From positions 3,596,001 through 3,660,000 of the forward strand of contig CP064999.1 in the NCBI GenBank assembly GCA_016700115.1: a DNA stretch of 64,000 bases, in the 5' to 3' direction. The notes beneath the pieces were generated by a model, which did not search any database, was not told the DNA's origin, and worked only from the letters and a program-made list of their open reading frames with translations. The first letter of the stretch is position 1. Each line of letters opens with the position of its first letter. Source of the stretch: Sphingobacteriales bacterium (lineage in GTDB: Bacteria; Bacteroidota; Bacteroidia; Chitinophagales; UBA2359). Position numbers and translations under genes: made by a program. Shown in pieces: positions 53,524 through 61,490 of the stretch.

Positions 53524-54402
53524 TCAACGTTCCATTTTGATTAGCTCCCCATTTGAAAAACGGTAAATTTCCTTTTTTTCAATGCTTGGTTGACAGCGCT
53601 GATCTGTTTTTGCCCAAAAATAATTGTAAGAATAAATAGATCCATCCGGATTTATGGCAGTCATGTTATGCCATGCTCCTGTTTCATGGTCGCTGAACAA
53701 AGGTATATGTACTTTGTATTCGTCCGACATGGTTGAAACTATCAGTAATTGCTCACCTTTTCCACACAAAGCATTACCACCGTCGCATTGCATTAATCCG
53801 AAACTGACAATCGCATCTGTTTTATTATCATGGTTGATATCGCCATAAATAAAATTTGCGGTTTCTTTCGATACTCCTAAGTTACATGCCAATTCTCCGC
53901 CTTTTGATCGCCATAAATCTCCTGCTTTTATACAGTTTTCTTCTGTACAATAGTCGGGAGAGATACTTAAATACCAATTAAACACCGATTGTATATTTGT
54001 ATGATCACTTGACTTATTGTTGCTTTTTGCCTGATCATTTTTAGTGTAGTAACGAAAATGTTTTTCATAATTTCCGTCTTCATCATTCATTTTCAGATTT
54101 TTCATATCATCCTCAAGTGTGATGAAATAGATTTTGGCAATCTTTGGAAATTCAACTTTAAGTATGGAACGCCCTGCAATTTGTAATTCTTCTTTTACAT
54201 TGAGTTTTATCCTGCCTGTCTTAGCTTCTGCATAATTGTAATAGACGGCCGTTTTACCTTCTTCCTGATTAAATTCTAATTGTTCCCAATCAATATCCGT
54301 ATAATTTCCGTGTAAAAACAGCAAGGCGGGCGATTGTGCCATACTTGTTGTGCTTAGAGATAGAACATTAAAAAACAAAATAGTTGTTAAAAAGTATTTC
54401 AT
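53524..54402 (-). CDS. Secreted protein of unknown function
   Basis: I do not recognise this 292-residue protein. It has a signal peptide (YFLTTILFFNVLSLSTTSMAQ), then a mixed beta region. The C-terminal half has NFIYGDINHDNKTDAIVSFGLMQCDGGNALCGKGEQLLIVST, with a calcium-binding-like DINHDNKTD loop resembling FG-GAP/VCBS repeats. Four cysteines cluster in CTEENCIKAGDLW and CDGGNALC, suggesting disulfides and an extracytoplasmic location. The arrangement GDxNxDxxxDA is typical of repeat-free cell-surface proteins. It follows the HACL2-like gene on the same strand after only 19 bp, so they are probably co-transcribed, although a functional link is not obvious. Confidence 0.7.
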   Translation of the reverse strand: MKYFLTTILFFNVLSLSTTSMAQSPALLFLHGNYTDIDWEQLEFNQEEGKTAVYYNYAEAKTGRIKLNVKEELQIAGRSILKVEFPKIAKIYFITLEDDMKNLKMNDEDGNYEKHFRYYTKNDQAKSNNKSSDHTNIQSVFNWYLSISPDYCTEENCIKAGDLWRSKGGELACNLGVSKETANFIYGDINHDNKTDAIVSFGLMQCDGGNALCGKGEQLLIVSTMSDEYKVHIPLFSDHETGAWHNMTAINPDGSIYSYNYFWAKTDQRCQPSIEKKEIYRFSNGELIKMER

Positions 54403-54421
54403 ATAGAAAAGAATTGGAGTT

Positions 54422-56161
54422 CTACATACTGATTGAGCCTTTCCTGAAATCAGTTTTACCTATTACAGCGTTTATTAAAAAAGGGGTGCCCTTTTTTAGA
54501 CATAGTTTAGCTTCCGAAACTGCTTCGGTAAATTCGTTTAAGGTTTCGACTCTCTTACCTTCTCCTCCAAAAGCCTTGCCAATTTTTTCATAGTCAGAAA
54601 ATGCCAGATTTGTGGCACAATCGCTACCCAAAATATCAATCTGATCGCGGGCAATTTGAGCCCAGGAAGCATCATTACCGATAATTCCGACAACCGGCAA
54701 CTGATGTCTGACATAGGTATCGTATTCAAGAATACTATAGGCACAACTGCCATCTCCCCAAATGATATATACTTCGGATTCGGGAAAGCAAAGTTTTGCA
54801 CCCAAAGCAAAGCCGGCACCAACACCTAAAGTCCCGAAAACACCGGGGTCTAACCATGACAATGGTTTTCGAGGGCGCAGGGTATAGGCTGCTGTTCCTA
54901 CAAAATCTCCACCATCTGCTATTAAAATGGCATTTTCATCTAATGATTTGTCCAGTGCCTTAAACAGTTGAAGGGGATTAATTCCATAGTTGGTGTTTTC
55001 TGCTGTTCGTTTTTCTATGTCTTGTTCACGTAGTTGGTCTCTCTCGTATAATTCGTTTAGCCATGCTTCTATTTGGGAAGACTGACATGAAAACACCTCA
55101 GACAACGCCATCAGGAATTCTTCGGGGTCTGCCTGAATACCGGTATCAGGTCGTTTATTTTTGTTCAAATCTTCGTAGTTCCGGTTGATATTGATATATT
55201 TGGCTTTATTGTTGAGATGATCCCCATAATCTAATCTGAAATCGCACGGAACACCGGCCAACATAATTAAGTCAGCAGTTCTTAAGGCTTCTTTGCGATG
55301 ATGTCTATGTTGAAGTTTATTATTATTGCCTAACAATCCCCTACCCATGCCTGACAAATAGACCGGAATTCCCAATTTTTGGACGGCTTCTGCAAAAACT
55401 TCGGCTTTTTCAGGAAACATGACCGCTCCGCTTCCTATTAACAAAAGAGGACGTTTTGCAGATTTCAGTTGATTAACAACGGATTGAATTTGGCTGCTTT
55501 TATGTTTAGGGTAAATAACAGGGGGTTGTGTGTTTTGAAAATCAATACTGTTTTTTTCTTTAAAAACTCCGTTGACATGGCGGTTGATATACCATTTAAC
55601 AACTTTATCGGCAAAGTTTTTTGCAGGGGCATCTGCTTTTGCGCCATACCACTGTCTGACTAAGCCTTCATCATACAACAAATCTATCGGTAGTTCTACA
55701 AACACCGGGCCGGGTGTTCCGGTTTTAGAGATGGCAAAAGCCTTATGTATAGCAGGTACTATATCTTTTACCCTCCTGACTGAAACAGCCCATTTCACAT
55801 TAGGCTTCATCATCTCCATCTGATTGATGTCCTGTAAAGAACCTCGCCCTTTTAGTATAGTTGCAGCAGCTCCTCCCAAAAGTACCAAAGGCACTTGAGC
55901 TAATTGTGCATTTTTTACAGCGGTAATAGTATTTGTCAAACCCGGGCCTGCTGTAACTGCTGCAACTCCCGGTATTCCGGTTAACCTGGCAACAGCATCG
56001 GCGGCAAAAACTGCATTTACTTCATGTCTTGTGTCTATTACCCTGATGCCCATTCTTTCTGCTTCTACAAAAATTGGCGAAATATGGCCACCACACAGGG
56101 TAAACAAAAACTTAACTCCTTGTTCTTTCAACACTTTGGAAACAATATATCCTCCGTTCAT
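54422..56161 (-). CDS. Thiamine-diphosphate enzyme of the HACL2/ILVBL type
   Basis: A 579-residue ThDP-dependent enzyme. The N-terminal Pyr domain has GGHISPIFVEAERMGIRVID, TRHEVNAVFAADAVARLTG (catalytic Glu) and AGPGLTNTITAVKNAQLAQVP. The central FAD-like/nucleotide domain has KRPLLLIGSGAVMFPEKAE. The PP domain has IADGGDFVGTAAYTLRP, FGTLGVGAGFALGAKLCFP and the ThDP/Mg motif GDGSCAYSILEYDTY ... GND. The C-terminus reads IGKTDFRKGSISM. As I remember it, this is closer to animal ILVBL (HACL2, 2-hydroxyacyl-CoA lyase 2) than to acetolactate synthase. ILVBL cleaves 2-hydroxy fatty acyl-CoA to an aldehyde and formyl-CoA. That activity is inferred here, not demonstrated. Confidence 0.85.
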   Translation of the reverse strand: MNGGYIVSKVLKEQGVKFLFTLCGGHISPIFVEAERMGIRVIDTRHEVNAVFAADAVARLTGIPGVAAVTAGPGLTNTITAVKNAQLAQVPLVLLGGAAATILKGRGSLQDINQMEMMKPNVKWAVSVRRVKDIVPAIHKAFAISKTGTPGPVFVELPIDLLYDEGLVRQWYGAKADAPAKNFADKVVKWYINRHVNGVFKEKNSIDFQNTQPPVIYPKHKSSQIQSVVNQLKSAKRPLLLIGSGAVMFPEKAEVFAEAVQKLGIPVYLSGMGRGLLGNNNKLQHRHHRKEALRTADLIMLAGVPCDFRLDYGDHLNNKAKYININRNYEDLNKNKRPDTGIQADPEEFLMALSEVFSCQSSQIEAWLNELYERDQLREQDIEKRTAENTNYGINPLQLFKALDKSLDENAILIADGGDFVGTAAYTLRPRKPLSWLDPGVFGTLGVGAGFALGAKLCFPESEVYIIWGDGSCAYSILEYDTYVRHQLPVVGIIGNDASWAQIARDQIDILGSDCATNLAFSDYEKIGKAFGGEGKRVETLNEFTEAVSEAKLCLKKGTPFLINAVIGKTDFRKGSISM

Positions 56162-56251
56162 AAATAATAGGTCTTCTTTGAGTGGTTTAGATTAAATGAA
56201 TTTTGATTGAAAAAGTGTTGAAGTTCAATATTATGAGATGTTCAAAAAGGT

Positions 56252-57475
56252 TTATTTGAATCTGATAGCCTTTATTGGGTTGATTGTTGTGGCGAGATAA
56301 GAAGGCCAAATTAGCGCTATCAGACAAATCAGCATAGTTCCGGCGTTGAGGGTAGCTACTGTAATCGGGTCAATATCTATAGGCGCTACACTGATGTAAT
56401 AGGACTCTTCGGGTAGTTTGATAAATCCGAATTTGTGTTGTAAAAAGCATATGCTTAACCCCAATACATTACCTATAAACAGCCCCCAACCGATTATATA
56501 TGCTGCATTGAAGAGAAAAATTTTACGAATCTCCCAACCGCTTGCTCCGAGGGCTTTCAAAATTCCTATCATATTGGTGCGCTCTAAAATCAAAATCAAT
56601 AAAGCGGTTATCATATTGATTATGGCGACTAAAGCCATTAAACATAGAATTACCTGTTCATTCATATCCTGTAAGGCAAGCCATTCGAATATATTGGGGT
56701 TGATTTCTTTGATGGTTTGTGAGTATAAATCCTGACCAACTATTTCATAATAAATTAGGTCGCTAAAAAAAGGTAAGTCTTCCATCCGGTCGAGAAATAC
56801 TTCAAATCCTCCAACTTGGTCTTCTTCCCAGTTGTTTAGTTTTTGTATATGTTTGATGTCTATCAGTGCGTATTTTTCGTCATATTCTTCCAATCCGGTT
56901 TTGTATATTCCCGAAATATTGAACTTTCGTACCAATGGTGGATTTTGTACAAAATAAATCGCTAAACCGTCTCCCGCATTTAAATGTAACCTTTTTGCAG
57001 TGGTTTGAGAAATCAGGATATCGTTTGATTTAGAAGTATCTGATAACTCAAATACTTTACCTTCAACTAAATATTCATTAAAAAACCCCCAGTCAAAATC
57101 AGTAGATACCCCTTTTAATACAATACCTTCTATATCGTCGTTAGTTTTTATAATTCCTGCTTTGTGAGCATAAACCTGAATGTGTTTTACTCCATTTATT
57201 GTGTCAATTGCAGGATAAAAAGACTGATGAATAGTTACCGGAAACAAATCTTCATAGCTTGAATTGAGTGAGTATTTACTGATATGGATATGCCCCCAAA
57301 AGCCAAAGATTTTTCGACTGATATGGTTTTGAAATCCGTTGACTGTGGCGGTAGTGATAAGCATAACAGCAACCGACAAAGCAACTGCAGCTACAGCAAT
57401 GGTAATAATAAAACCCGAAAATGACCGTCTTTTTCCAAATGCAATCCGACGGGTAATGAACCATGCTGTATTCAT
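56252..57475 (-). CDS. Second FtsX/LolC-E-type ABC transporter permease
   Basis: A 407-residue permease starting at the ATG at 57475 (MNTAWFITRRIAFGKRRSFSGFI), the usual start of this family; the upstream ATG (57535) adds 20 unlikely residues. One N-terminal helix (IITIAVAAVALSVAVMLITTATVNGFQ) is followed by a periplasmic domain (about 50-270). Three C-terminal helices carry the FtsX signature LERTNMIGILKALGASGWEIRKIFLFNAAYIIGWG, and the protein ends SYLATTINPIKAIRFK. It resembles LolE/LolC. With 14722-15951 it may make the two non-identical permeases of a lipoprotein-release complex. The ATPase (LolD) is not in the window. Confidence 0.85.
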   Translation of the reverse strand: MNTAWFITRRIAFGKRRSFSGFIITIAVAAVALSVAVMLITTATVNGFQNHISRKIFGFWGHIHISKYSLNSSYEDLFPVTIHQSFYPAIDTINGVKHIQVYAHKAGIIKTNDDIEGIVLKGVSTDFDWGFFNEYLVEGKVFELSDTSKSNDILISQTTAKRLHLNAGDGLAIYFVQNPPLVRKFNISGIYKTGLEEYDEKYALIDIKHIQKLNNWEEDQVGGFEVFLDRMEDLPFFSDLIYYEIVGQDLYSQTIKEINPNIFEWLALQDMNEQVILCLMALVAIINMITALLILILERTNMIGILKALGASGWEIRKIFLFNAAYIIGWGLFIGNVLGLSICFLQHKFGFIKLPEESYYISVAPIDIDPITVATLNAGTMLICLIALIWPSYLATTINPIKAIRFK

Positions 57476-57724
57476 ATTTTTGATTCTAACACACTTTGAT
57501 GCAAATATATAGTTTTTACGAGAGTTTTTGGGCATCTTTAGGCAACCATCAACTGACTTGTCTTGACTTACCCCTTTTCGTACTTCTATTTTTTTCTTTC
57601 ATCAACAATTATATTAGTAAAGCCCACTTATTTTTCAAGCCTCAATACTAATATACCGGTTTAGGCTGTTTATGGCAAAACATTTGTAGTAAGTTCTGTT
57701 TTATTCATTTTAAACTATCAACTT

Positions 57725-59047
57725 TTGAGACAGATTTTAACCCTCTTTGTAGTGCTTTTATTGATAAGCTGTTCAGCTAAAACTTTTCCGGTCGGTTCAC
57801 GATCTGTCAATTCTTCCGGTAATTCTGAAAAAAATGACTCAATCTCCGGAAATCAGGTAATAGTGTCAACAGATCTATCAAATACTACAGGTGGCAGTAA
57901 ACAAAATGCAGAATCTACAAACCACCTTTTAAAAACCAATGCGATTGTAACTGCGGCAGAAAGAATAGAAACTTATCTTTCTTTTTTAAAAGCTAAACGA
58001 GTGGCTATCGTTGCCAATCAAACTTCATTGGTAAATGATGTACACCTAACAGATACTTTACTCAATCTTGGTATAAATGTTGTAAAAGTATTTGCTCCCG
58101 AACATGGTTTTCGCGGTGATGCTGATGCTGGAAAATATGTTCAAAACGGAAAAGATTTAAAATCAGGACTTCCTGTCATATCACTTTATGGTAAAAACAA
58201 AAAACCATCTGTATCTGATTTATCAGATGTGGATGTTGTGGTTTTCGACATACAAGATGTCGGTGCAAGGTTTTATACTTATATTTCTACCATGCACTAT
58301 GTCATGGAAGCCTGCGCTGAACAGGGGAAATGGATGGTTGTTCTTGACCGACCAAATCCTAACGGGCATTATGTGGATGGAGTTGTATTGAAAGAGGAGT
58401 TTGCTTCATTTGTTGGGATGCACCCTATTCCTATAGTACATGGTTTAACTGTTGGTGAACTGGCACAAATGATTAACGGAGAAGGATGGTTAAAAAATGG
58501 GGTAAAATGCAGCTTAAATGTTGTGCCATGTTCAGGATATTCTCATCGCACTTTTTATGAATTGCCGGTGAAGCCTTCTCCCAATTTACCCAATAGCCGT
58601 GCTGTATATTTATATCCTTCCCTTTGTTTGTTCGAAGGCACTCAAGTCAGTGTGGGGCGTGGTACCGATAAGCAATTTCAGGTCATAGGAAGTCCCAAAC
58701 ACAATTACCCATTTACATTCACCCCAGAAAGCAAACCCGGTGCTACACAACCCCTTTTTGAAAACACAACCTGCAAAGGTTTCGACCTTTCAGACCTTCC
58801 TTTGGAAGAACTTCGCAGGTTACGCCACATTGATTTGAGCTGGTTAATTAAATTGTACCGGGACTATCCGGCTAAAAGTGAATTTTTTATTCCTTTTTTT
58901 GATAAACTGGCCGGAAGTGCAGAACTGCAAAAGCAAATAAAAGCAGGATGGACAGAAGAGCAAATCCGTATGTCCTGGCAAACAGATTTAGATATATATA
59001 AGAAAAAAAGAAAAAAATATCTGCTTTATGAAGATATGGAAGATTAA
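57725..59047 (+). CDS. NamZ-like exo-beta-N-acetylmuramidase (DUF1343), lipoprotein
   Basis: A 440-residue protein with a lipoprotein signal (LTLFVVLLLISCSA; lipobox LISC, Cys16). The start must be TTG at 57725, because no in-frame ATG exists before the lipobox and the frame is closed at 57662. A Ser/Asn-rich linker leads to the DUF1343/NamZ domain (about 75-440). Conserved segments are VAIVANQTSLV, VVKVFAPEHGFRGDADAGK, PVISLYGKNKKPS, VVVFDIQDVGARFYTYISTMHYV, VLDRPNPNGHYVDGVVL and SLCLFEGTQVSVGRGTDKQFQVIG. NamZ releases terminal MurNAc from peptidoglycan fragments. Action at the outer-membrane face or periplasm is inferred from the lipid anchor. Confidence 0.88.
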   Translation: MRQILTLFVVLLLISCSAKTFPVGSRSVNSSGNSEKNDSISGNQVIVSTDLSNTTGGSKQNAESTNHLLKTNAIVTAAERIETYLSFLKAKRVAIVANQTSLVNDVHLTDTLLNLGINVVKVFAPEHGFRGDADAGKYVQNGKDLKSGLPVISLYGKNKKPSVSDLSDVDVVVFDIQDVGARFYTYISTMHYVMEACAEQGKWMVVLDRPNPNGHYVDGVVLKEEFASFVGMHPIPIVHGLTVGELAQMINGEGWLKNGVKCSLNVVPCSGYSHRTFYELPVKPSPNLPNSRAVYLYPSLCLFEGTQVSVGRGTDKQFQVIGSPKHNYPFTFTPESKPGATQPLFENTTCKGFDLSDLPLEELRRLRHIDLSWLIKLYRDYPAKSEFFIPFFDKLAGSAELQKQIKAGWTEEQIRMSWQTDLDIYKKKRKKYLLYEDMED

Positions 59048-59050
59048 CTG

Positions 59051-59383
59051 CTACCAATCGCTCAGTTCGTCGTGCAGTGAATTGTAAGCACTCAACAATT
59101 CTGAATAGGAATGATTGTCCTGAAGTTTACGGGCAATTTCCATTCCCGATTTATAAGTCATTAATGCTTCGTTATACATTTTGAGTTTTTCTTGCAACTT
59201 GCCCTGATGATAGTAAGTGCCAACATAGTTTGGGCTGCTGTTTATTAGTTCTCCAAAAATGCGAAGTGCTTCTTGATCTTCTCCTACTTTCAAATATTCC
59301 AATGCCATGGCATAATGGAGAAAAGGATCGTTTGGAGTTTCTTTTAAAAACAGCTGAAGCTGGCTTAACCGGTCAATATTCAT
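59051..59383 (-). CDS. Small TPR-repeat protein
   Basis: A 110-residue helical protein built almost entirely of tetratricopeptide repeats. The first is DPFLHYAMALEYLKVGEDQEALRIFGELINSSPN and the second NYVGTYYHQGKLQEKLKMYNEALMTYKSGMEIA. A capping helix ends LLSAYNSLHDELSDW. No signal peptide, so probably cytosolic and acting as a protein-binding adaptor. Its stop codon is only 3 bp from that of the convergent NamZ-like gene. Length and layout match small TPR proteins common in Bacteroidota; the partner is unknown. Confidence 0.85.
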   Translation of the reverse strand: MNIDRLSQLQLFLKETPNDPFLHYAMALEYLKVGEDQEALRIFGELINSSPNYVGTYYHQGKLQEKLKMYNEALMTYKSGMEIARKLQDNHSYSELLSAYNSLHDELSDW

Positions 59384-59439
59384 AAGTATGTACTTTCGTT
59401 ACTTGGTTGCAGGAAGGTTTCAATTTATTTCAAGTGTTT

Positions 59440-59476
59440 AAAAAACGCTGAAAGCACTTTACTTTCAGCGTTTTTT
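59440..59476 (-). terminator. Intrinsic terminator of the superoxide dismutase gene
   Basis: Stem AAAAAACGCTGAAAG (59440-59454) and CTTTCAGCGTTTTTT (59462-59476), with a 7-nt loop and T-runs on both strands. It lies 50 bp beyond the stop of the SOD gene and just upstream of the TPR gene. Confidence 0.85.
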
Positions 59477-59526
59477 TGCGATATTGTACTTTTAAACCGG
59501 ATGATTTCATTAATCATTTAGATAGT

Positions 59527-60549
59527 TTAATGGTTGTGTTCGTCTGAACATAAGCCAACAATAGTATGGAAAACATCATGCAAAGCGGATAAGGCTTTAG
59601 TGATTTCGGAATCCGTAGTTCCTTTTTTATCAATCATTTTTTGCAGTTTTTTACTGTCATTTATTAATTGATTAATAGCACTCATCATTTCTTTACTGCT
59701 AAACTCAGCCGGTATTTTGGATGTTTTTAGAGTTTCGGCTTTTAAAACCATTTCACCAATTCTGGTTTTAATAGGGTTTAAGTTTCCTTCTTCACTTGGA
59801 TGAAAAGTTTGGGCCATGACTTTGTGAAAATCTTTGATAGCCGGCCAATCATCAAATTTCCCTTTTGGATTAGCAACGTCAAACAATCTGCTGACTTCGT
59901 TCCAGTTAATCACATTCCATAATGCACTTAGGTAATCCCCTCTTTTATTTTGATATTTGAGATAGTAAGCATGTTCCCAAACATCTATACCCAATATAGG
60001 AACACCTTTTACTTCTGCAATATCCATTAATGGGTTGTCTTGATTGGGAGTCGAGGTAATGGCTAACTTTTTTTCCGGAGTAACAATTAACCAAGCCCAT
60101 CCTGAACCAAATCTCGAGGCGGCTGCCGCGTTTAGTTTTATTTTCAGACTGTCCAAACCGTTAAAATGATGTTGAATAGCCTGACTTAGTCTGTCTGAAG
60201 GCATTGTGTTTTTTTCAGGAGTCAGGATACTCCAAAACAAAGTGTGATTGTAATGTCCACCGGCATTGTTACGAATAGCAGTGCTGAATTTTGACATGTT
60301 TTTGAAAATATCTTCAAGAGATAAGTTTGCGGCTTCCGTGTCTTTGATGGCGTTGTTCAGGTTGTTCACATAACCTGCATGATGCTTTGAATAATGAATA
60401 TTCATTGTAGTTGAATCAATAAAAGGTTCAAGCGCATTAAATTCATAGGCCAAGTCCGGAAGTGTAAATTTTGTTTGTGATTGAAGGTTTGGAGAAAATA
60501 CAAACAAAAGAGAGGCAATTGTCAACAAAACTATTTTTTTGAGATTCAT
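59527..60549 (-). CDS. Exported Fe/Mn superoxide dismutase with a C-terminal helical extension
   Basis: A 340-residue protein starting at ATG 60549 (MNLKKIVLLTIASLLFVFSPNLQSQ), a Sec signal peptide; the upstream ATG (60633) would bury it. Residues about 27-225 are a full Fe/Mn SOD (superoxide to H2O2 and O2). Metal ligands are expected at His of NIHYSKHHAGY, His of HYNHTLFW, and Asp and His of GIDVWEHAYYLKYQNKRGDYL. SOD motifs RFGSGWAWLIV are present. The last about 110 residues form a separate helical domain (EFSSKEMMSAINQLINDSKKLQKMIDK, ending CSDEHNH), not part of usual SODs. Its role is unknown; the terminal Cys/His/Glu could bind metal. Location periplasmic or extracellular. Confidence 0.88.
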   Translation of the reverse strand: MNLKKIVLLTIASLLFVFSPNLQSQTKFTLPDLAYEFNALEPFIDSTTMNIHYSKHHAGYVNNLNNAIKDTEAANLSLEDIFKNMSKFSTAIRNNAGGHYNHTLFWSILTPEKNTMPSDRLSQAIQHHFNGLDSLKIKLNAAAASRFGSGWAWLIVTPEKKLAITSTPNQDNPLMDIAEVKGVPILGIDVWEHAYYLKYQNKRGDYLSALWNVINWNEVSRLFDVANPKGKFDDWPAIKDFHKVMAQTFHPSEEGNLNPIKTRIGEMVLKAETLKTSKIPAEFSSKEMMSAINQLINDSKKLQKMIDKKGTTDSEITKALSALHDVFHTIVGLCSDEHNH

Positions 60550-60644
60550 AGTAAAACGTTTTATTTGGTTATCAAGAATAGAAAATGGTTTAAAGCGAAA
60601 ATGGTTTAACAACCATAAAACAGGGCGAAACATTTGATATAAAT

Positions 60645-61454
60645 CTAACCGGAAATTTTAGACAAAATCCAGCGAAAAAATTTCGGAGAAAATCGTTTAA
60701 GGTTAAATAAAAAACGGGATTGAAATGGATATATCAGCAGAAACTCATAGTTTCCACAGCTATTCAGAAGTGTAACAGCCATATCGTCTGCTTTTATTTT
60801 TGATTTGGAAACCATTTTTTCACCGCGTTTCACCAATTCAGGGTTTCCTTTGCTATGTTGCATAATATTAGTTTTAAAAAACGTGGTGATAGAAACAGAT
60901 ACTTTGATATTAAAAGGTTTCAGTTCTGTAAATAAGGATTCAGACAGCGAAATAACAGCAGCTTTTGTAACATTGTAACCGGACATATTGGGAGGGTTGA
61001 CAAAACCGGCAGCGCTTGCTATGTTGAGCACATAGCCATAACCCTGATTTTTCATAGCAGGAATAAAATAATGACATCCGTGAATAACTCCCATCAAATT
61101 GATTCCAATAATCCATTGCCAATCAGGGATAGAACAAGATTCCATATTTCCCACAAAGCCTGATATTCCGGCATTATTAACCAACAAATCTATACCTCCG
61201 GCTTTTTGTATAAAATCGGTTGCGGCATCTTCGTATGCTGCCGCATCAGAAACATCAAAGCAATAGGCAAATGCTTTTCCGCCGAGTGTTTCTATTATTT
61301 TTACTGTTTCATCTAATTTTTTATCATTGATGTCGTTTACACCGATATGCCAGCGGTCGTATGCCAGTTGTTTGCACAATGCAAGCCCAAGACCTGAGGC
61401 AGCACCTGTAATAAAAGCTCGTTTATATGGATAAAGCGCAGTTAGACGAAACAT
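60645..61454 (-). CDS. Short-chain dehydrogenase/reductase (SDR) family protein
   Basis: A 269-residue classical SDR. The Rossmann motif is TGAASGLG (about 16-23), with the acidic cofactor-selecting stretch VNDINDKKLDE suggesting NAD(H). NNAGISG is the conserved structural motif, NIASAAGF holds the catalytic Ser and SGYNVTKAA holds the catalytic Tyr-x3-Lys. The C-terminus is longer and basic (SRFLFNLKRFSPKFFRWILSKISG), perhaps membrane-associated. Substrate cannot be inferred. It lies upstream of the SOD gene on the same strand (95-bp gap) and 36 bp downstream of the AAA ATPase gene, so a minus-strand transcript may span all three. Confidence 0.88.
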   Translation of the reverse strand: MFRLTALYPYKRAFITGAASGLGLALCKQLAYDRWHIGVNDINDKKLDETVKIIETLGGKAFAYCFDVSDAAAYEDAATDFIQKAGGIDLLVNNAGISGFVGNMESCSIPDWQWIIGINLMGVIHGCHYFIPAMKNQGYGYVLNIASAAGFVNPPNMSGYNVTKAAVISLSESLFTELKPFNIKVSVSITTFFKTNIMQHSKGNPELVKRGEKMVSKSKIKADDMAVTLLNSCGNYEFLLIYPFQSRFLFNLKRFSPKFFRWILSKISG

Positions 61455-61490
61455 AACTCATGAATAAAAAAATCAGGGACAATTTATTTG

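Noticed and set aside
54422..56161. Annotation as acetolactate synthase large subunit (ilvB)
   Set aside because: Motifs and C-terminus match the ILVBL/HACL2 type better, and no small regulatory subunit or branched-chain amino-acid gene lies nearby.
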